64,000 nucleotides of DNA from Paenibacillus aestuarii (lineage in GTDB: Bacteria; Bacillota; Bacilli; Paenibacillales; NBRC-103111): assembly GCF_027789125.1 (NCBI RefSeq), contig NZ_JAQFVF010000089.1:124001-188000 (forward strand). The letters run 5' to 3'. The notes beneath the pieces are model-generated. The model did not search any database, was not told the origin of the DNA, and was given only the letters and a program-made list of their open reading frames with translations. The position numbers and the translations under genes are program-made. Shown here piece after piece: positions 59,646-64,000 of this stretch (position 1 is the stretch's first letter; the number at the start of each line of letters is the position of its first letter).

Positions 59646-60743
59646 TTATTTTGATTTCACGAGGATAGCTCGCGTGCGTGCCCGCTGTGTTGGTGTTAAC
59701 GGCTGCACATAGCTGTAGTTGCCTCGTGGAGCTGCACCTTTGATCGCACCGCTTGTAAAGCCTCCGCCTGCCGCAGGAATGGCGATGCGCAGGCCATATG
59801 TCGACATAACAAGACCGAGCGGATTGCTGATCGAACGCCTACCGTCGGAACTCCCGGCAAAATTAAGCGCTGCGGCAAACCTGTCGCTCGCGCGCAGCCA
59901 CACCGAACCGGAGTCACCTGGTTGGGAGACGGCTGTGCCGTTATTGCCGACGATGACTGACTGGTTGCGAAACAGGAGCGTTCCGAGCGAACCACCATAC
60001 GTCACGTTCACATCGACGTTATTCGCTTCCACCGTTCCACGCACAAATCCTGACGTGCGTCCGGTTTTCATGACCTGCAAGCCGACAGGATAGCTTAATA
60101 AATGACCGGGCACCGTGACAAGTTGAAAAGCGCTGATAAGATAACGGGGGTTGAGCAAGCTGTTCGATGTCGGCAGCGCAATGGCCGAATCCTGGAAATT
60201 GACTTGCCCAGGGCGCAGCGGTACGAATTGAAACGCACGACCGACCGTATTGCCGGCAATAGGCGCATCGGCAGGTCCAGGTTGTACGGTTGCGGAGAAT
60301 GCAGTGGAGTTATTTTTGATGAGGACATGGTTATTGCTCAAAATGAAGAGCTGATTGTTCTTAATCACGATCACGCCGGCTGTTCCTGTTGAAAAAGGAT
60401 CGGGTTTGCCAATGCTGACACCGCCAGGTACCGGACGAATCCGGTTTCTGAAAATTTGCTTCAGTCTATAGGCTTTCGGTTTCGGCTTCGCAACATGGTT
60501 CGTGAACTTGCCTGCAGAGATAAAACGTACAGGTACCGTTGTACCCGCTTTGACAAGCGACGCTTTGAGATTGGTTAAGTGCGAAGGCGTCACTTTTTTA
60601 TGCGTATACACGATAACGCCTGCTCCGCGTGACGGATTGCTTGGATCCGCATAACCGACACCCACAGCCATCACCTCAGCCCGCTTCAACAGGGTGGGGG
60701 AAAGCCGGTTTTTGTGCTTTAATGCCTCATAGAAAGTTGCCAT
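59646..60743 (-). CDS. Chymotrypsin-fold serine protease-like protein without signal peptide
   Basis: 365 residues. An N-terminal segment (TFYEALKHKNRLSPTLLKR, MAVGVGYADPSNPSRGAGVIVY) precedes a trypsin-like fold. Candidate triad: His in FILSNNHVLI near residue 137, Asp in VNFQDSAIALP near 186, Ser in QPGDSGSVW near 275 (a standard GDSGS). No signal peptide or membrane helix, so it is cytosolic or exported by another route. Trypsin-like proteins with this N-terminal part are known in bacilli and their targets are undefined. GAGGAG lies 7 bases before the ATG at 60743. Confidence 0.8.
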   Translation of the reverse strand: MATFYEALKHKNRLSPTLLKRAEVMAVGVGYADPSNPSRGAGVIVYTHKKVTPSHLTNLKASLVKAGTTVPVRFISAGKFTNHVAKPKPKAYRLKQIFRNRIRPVPGGVSIGKPDPFSTGTAGVIVIKNNQLFILSNNHVLIKNNSTAFSATVQPGPADAPIAGNTVGRAFQFVPLRPGQVNFQDSAIALPTSNSLLNPRYLISAFQLVTVPGHLLSYPVGLQVMKTGRTSGFVRGTVEANNVDVNVTYGGSLGTLLFRNQSVIVGNNGTAVSQPGDSGSVWLRASDRFAAALNFAGSSDGRRSISNPLGLVMSTYGLRIAIPAAGGGFTSGAIKGAAPRGNYSYVQPLTPTQRARTRAILVKSK

Positions 60744-60834
60744 GCGCATACTCCTCTTTCATCAAGATGTTGCAGTGTATGCCTGCTTGGCCATGATTGA
60801 TTAGGGCAGCACCTATTTCCCATTATTTATGGCA

Positions 60835-60880
60835 AAAAAAAGGCTAGCCCATAGAGGAACGCCCTCCATAGATTAGCCCA
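60835..60880 (-). terminator. Intrinsic terminator after sbcC
   Basis: Minus strand GGGCTA...CTATGGAGG, short loop, CCTCTATGG..TAGCC, then T8. Two stacked stems. It separates sbcC from the protease gene. Confidence 0.82.
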
Positions 60881-60901
60881 AAACAGATTTATAACTTGTG
60901 C

Positions 60902-63900
60902 TTATAATTCTTCCATCCATACACGGCTGCCGCGACCTGACGGTTCGGCTGGCTGTACGATCAATTTGCGCGGCAGGCGTGCCCGCAGCTCAGGCACGTG
61001 CGAGATCACGCCAACGGCTAAGCGATCCATGTGCAGCTTCTCCAGTGCGCCGATGACCATGTCGAGCAGTTCTTGATCGAGCGTGCCGAAGCCTTCGTCG
61101 AGGAAGAAAAACTCCAGCGGATATTCGCCTTTCAGCTGGATTTGCGCAGACAGCGCCAGCGCCAAAGCCAGCGATGTCAGGAACGTCTCGCCGCCCGACA
61201 ACGTGCTGACCGGGCGCTTGACCCCGCCGTTGGCATCGTCGCGGATGACAAAGCCGCCACCGGAGTCGACCTCGATCGCATATCGGCGACGCGTCAATTC
61301 CCCCAGCCGCTCTGAGGCGGCGCGGCTGACCTGCATGAGCTGCTCTTCGGCGAGATACTCGACGAAGGCGTTCGCCTTCAGCACGGCTTGCAGCTTGCCA
61401 AGCCGCTCCAGCAGCACCGCCAGCTCCGCTCGGCGGGCCTCCAGCTCGCTCCACCGCGCATGGCGCACAGCGAGCTCCTCGGCGCCCTGCGCCGCCTTGG
61501 CGCGCGCTTCCAGCGACGCCTCCGCCCTAGCCTTGGCAGCCGCCAGCTCCGCCTGCGCCTGCGCCCACTGCGCCGCGCTCACGACGCGGCCCTGCAGCTT
61601 CGCTGCGAGCTGCGCCAGCCCGTGCCGCAGCGCCTGCTCGCGCTCGCGATGCGCAGCCGCGAGCGCCGACCATTCGCGGCGCACCTCCGGCGCCAGCGCC
61701 GCCGCATCTGCGGCTTCGCGCGACGCGAAGCCGTTATCCGCGAGCGCCGCTTGCAGCGCTCGCTCTGCCTGTGCCAGCTGCCGCGCTGCGAGCGCAGCTG
61801 CTTCTGTGGCGGCACTGTGACGCTGTGCCGCCTGCTGCTGCTCCGCTAGCGCCGTGCCGTGCGCTAGCTTGGTTTGCTGCGCCCGCAGGCGCAGCCGCTC
61901 GATCGCAGAGGTCGCTTCCGCGATCTGCTGCGGCACGGCGGCGCCGGGCGCGCGCAGCGCGAGCTGCCGCGACTTGTCGGCAGCCAGCTGCGCCATCCCC
62001 TGCAGCCGCTCGTGCAGCTGCAGAGCTGTTTTGTCCTGCTCCAGGGCGCGCCGCTGGAGCTCCTCGATTTGGCTGAGCAGCCCGTCAAGGAACGGGATGC
62101 TTTTGTCAATGCGGCCGCGGAGCTCTTCGGCGGCGCGTTCGTTCGCCAGCAGCTCTTCCAGCTGCGGCTCGATGCTCTCCCATGCCAGATGCGGAAAGCT
62201 GGCATGCCAAGAATCTTGCTGCTCGCTGAGCTTCTTCTCAGCGGCGAGCAGCTTGTGAACGGCATCAGCGAGTACGCTTGATGCCGCCTTATGCTCAGCA
62301 GCCACAGCGGTGTGCTGCTGGTCGCTTTGCGCAAGTTCACGCTGTACCGCTTGCAGCTCCTGCTCTTGCTGTGCTACCTGGGATTTATTGGCATCCACGA
62401 CTGTCAACAGCGTGGCCCACGCCGCTTCCAGCGCACCCACTTCCAAGTCGCGATCGGTTTGCTCTATAGTTACCGCAGCTTCAGCAAGAAACGACTCTTG
62501 TTGGAGGCCTTTTTCAGCATTCACGGCATGAGGTTCATCCGACGAAGCCAATAGCGATGCTTGCTGAATGAGGCCTGCCACTTTTTGAATGAGCAGGGTA
62601 TGGGTATACTGCAGCTCTTTCGCCAGCTGCAGCAGCTCTTGCACACGCTGCAGATCCTCTTCATACGTCGCTTGTCCCTTGGCAAGCTCTTCATGATTGT
62701 GGTGTCCACTGCTGCTGTTTAACGGCGACGGATGCTCGGTAGATCCGCAAACTGCACAGGCTTCCCCGGCAACGAGCTGCTCCGCAAGCACGATTGCGAG
62801 CGTTTGACGCTCGTGCTGTTTCCATCGCTTTTTTTGAATATCCAATCCGGTTTGCAGCCGTGGAATAAATGCAGCGATTTGTATGCTTTCCAGCTCTAAG
62901 CTGCGATATAGATGATTGGTTTGCTGGAGCATATATGTAAGCTTTGACTGCAAGCCATAGCGCTTCTCCGCCAGCTGCACAATCCTTTGTTCCGCCGCCT
63001 TCGCCGCAGAGCTTCGGGCGTCACGTTCCTGACGCGCCTCCTGCGCTTGCGCCTCCAGCAGCTGGATCGCTTTTTTTGCTTGATCCGCCGCTTGCAAAAG
63101 CTGCCGAAGCACCGTATTCGGCTCAATCCGCTTCAACTGCTCCTTAAGCTCTGTTTGCTTATTCAGCGCTTTTTGCTTCGTCTCCAGCGCTTTGTTCAGC
63201 TCCGCTTGCGTCGACTCAAATGAGGATTTGGCGACTCGCTCCTGCTCTTGCCCCGTCTGGATCTGCAGCTGCACCTGCTCGAGCTCCTTTTGCAGCTCCA
63301 GCGCTTGCTGCAGCTGATCCAAGCGCAGCAACAACGGCCCCTCTCCGGACGCAAGCTCTTGCTGCGCAAGGTCAAAGGCATCGGCGGCCTGCTGCAGGGC
63401 AGTATCCGCTGACAAATGGCCAGCTGTGGCTAGTTCCAGCTGCGACTGGCTGCTGCGCACTTCAGCGGAAGCCGTCGCTTGCTGTTCGAGATACGGACGC
63501 ACCCGCTCCGCCTGTTCAGCTTTTTGCAGCAACAGCTCCTTCTCCCGCACGCTTGCTTCTTCCGCCTGCTGCTCGCGAAGCTGATGCTCCAGCGCTTCTT
63601 TTTCAACCTGCCACTGATGAACCTGCTTCTGCTCCTCGTAGGAAGCTTCCTGCCGCTGCAGCTCACCTCGGCTCAGTTCGGCCTCGCGCTCTGCTTCAAG
63701 CAGCTTCGCCTTCGCTTCTGCGAGAGCTTGATCGGATGCATCGCCCAGCCCCTGCTGCTCAGCAGCGATTTCTTTGACAGCGCTGTCCGTTTCTTTCACT
63801 TTCGCGCTGACTTTGGCGCTTAACTGGTCGCCATACGACTCCAGATGAAATAAGCGCTGCAGCATTTGCCTGCGGTCTTTGCCTGTGAGCGTCAGAAACT

Positions 63901-64000
63901 CGGCAAATTTTCCTTGCGGCAGGACGACCGCTCTGGTGAAATCCTGCATCGAGAGTCCAAGCACACTTTGTACTTGCTGATTCACTTCTCCCGCCTTATC
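60902..64000 (-). CDS. sbcC: Exonuclease SbcCD ATPase subunit SbcC, lacking its N-terminus (5' end outside window)
   Basis: SMC-like subunit of the SbcCD (Mre11-Rad50-type) nuclease that opens hairpins and DNA ends. The 1032 residues seen start at DKAGEVNQQVQS and include the LSMQDFTRAVVLPQGKFAEFL signature and GKDRRQMLQRLFHLESYG. Long coiled coils flank a zinc hook (EACAVCGSTEHPSPL). The C-terminus has the ABC signature VSTLSGGETFLTSLALALAL and Walker B FFFLDEGFGTLDQELL. The Walker A part and sbcD are beyond 64000. The coding segment near 61400-62100 is much richer in GC. Confidence 0.95.
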   Translation of the reverse strand, partial: DKAGEVNQQVQSVLGLSMQDFTRAVVLPQGKFAEFLTLTGKDRRQMLQRLFHLESYGDQLSAKVSAKVKETDSAVKEIAAEQQGLGDASDQALAEAKAKLLEAEREAELSRGELQRQEASYEEQKQVHQWQVEKEALEHQLREQQAEEASVREKELLLQKAEQAERVRPYLEQQATASAEVRSSQSQLELATAGHLSADTALQQAADAFDLAQQELASGEGPLLLRLDQLQQALELQKELEQVQLQIQTGQEQERVAKSSFESTQAELNKALETKQKALNKQTELKEQLKRIEPNTVLRQLLQAADQAKKAIQLLEAQAQEARQERDARSSAAKAAEQRIVQLAEKRYGLQSKLTYMLQQTNHLYRSLELESIQIAAFIPRLQTGLDIQKKRWKQHERQTLAIVLAEQLVAGEACAVCGSTEHPSPLNSSSGHHNHEELAKGQATYEEDLQRVQELLQLAKELQYTHTLLIQKVAGLIQQASLLASSDEPHAVNAEKGLQQESFLAEAAVTIEQTDRDLEVGALEAAWATLLTVVDANKSQVAQQEQELQAVQRELAQSDQQHTAVAAEHKAASSVLADAVHKLLAAEKKLSEQQDSWHASFPHLAWESIEPQLEELLANERAAEELRGRIDKSIPFLDGLLSQIEELQRRALEQDKTALQLHERLQGMAQLAADKSRQLALRAPGAAVPQQIAEATSAIERLRLRAQQTKLAHGTALAEQQQAAQRHSAATEAAALAARQLAQAERALQAALADNGFASREAADAAALAPEVRREWSALAAAHREREQALRHGLAQLAAKLQGRVVSAAQWAQAQAELAAAKARAEASLEARAKAAQGAEELAVRHARWSELEARRAELAVLLERLGKLQAVLKANAFVEYLAEEQLMQVSRAASERLGELTRRRYAIEVDSGGGFVIRDDANGGVKRPVSTLSGGETFLTSLALALALSAQIQLKGEYPLEFFFLDEGFGTLDQELLDMVIGALEKLHMDRLAVGVISHVPELRARLPRKLIVQPAEPSGRGSRVWMEEL

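Noticed and set aside
63985..63985. GTG at 63985 as the start of sbcC
   Set aside because: The frame stays open to the window edge, and SbcC needs its N-terminal Walker A region. The gene is simply cut by the window.
1..64000. CRISPR array, transposase, integrase or phage cluster
   Set aside because: No regularly spaced direct repeats, no transposase or integrase motifs, and no phage structural genes were found on either strand.

Overview
The window looks like chromosome from an endospore-forming, low-to-mid GC Gram-positive bacterium, most likely Paenibacillaceae (Paenibacillus or a close relative). Supporting signs are the dense Bacillus-type gene order, bacillithiol synthesis (bshC), sporulation genes (rsfA, yqfC/yqfD, a YhcN/YlaJ lipoprotein, a DUF1540 protein), strong AGGAGG ribosome sites with many TTG/GTG starts, and a secreted protein with a copper-amine-oxidase-like domain. 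I see no rRNA, tRNA, CRISPR array, insertion sequence or prophage. This is mostly vertically inherited core genome with small accessory insertions.

Layout. 1-10 kb, minus strand: a partial S-adenosylhomocysteine hydrolase gene, bshC, an oppABCDF oligopeptide importer, a DUF3397 membrane protein, ketopantoate reductase and rsfA. The opp operon lies between DUF3397 and bshC. 10-21 kb: a DUF2626 protein, a MidA/NDUFAF7-type methyltransferase, two exported proteins, a PIN-PhoH protein (ylaK) divergent from a YlaJ lipoprotein, ylaH and typA. 21-31 kb: an MFS exporter, a TerC protein, the thiI and cysteine desulfurase pair, a lytic transglycosylase, a CNNM/CorC transporter, a hairpin-rich gap, and small spore-type or hypothetical genes with a GH15 enzyme and YpuI. 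31-34 kb: a subtilisin-like protease and the RNase P RNA gene, which has type A architecture.

34-53.5 kb, all minus strand, is the macromolecular-synthesis and era supercluster: nif3/yqfO, trmK, a membrane protein, rpoD (sigA), dnaG, yqxD, yqfL, recO, yqzL, era, cdd, dgkA, ybeY, pgpH, phoH, yqfD, yqfC, a proline-rich membrane protein, floA, nfeD, yqeY, rpsU and hit. Terminators and specialised promoters divide it. A sigma-W-like promoter drives nfeD-floA. A sigma-E-like promoter drives yqfCD.

53.5-64 kb is more accessory: rsgA followed by a puzzling short frame, a single reading frame joining a TetR regulator to a flavin oxidoreductase, a NUDIX hydrolase coupled to a GH26-like secreted glycosidase, a chymotrypsin-fold protease without a signal peptide, and the 3' part of sbcC, which runs off the window.

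The most unusual item is the TetR-flavoenzyme frame (55149-57071). It has its own promoter, an operator-like palindrome over the -10, and a second consensus ribosome site exactly at the domain junction. All functions are read from motifs and synteny. No database search was possible.
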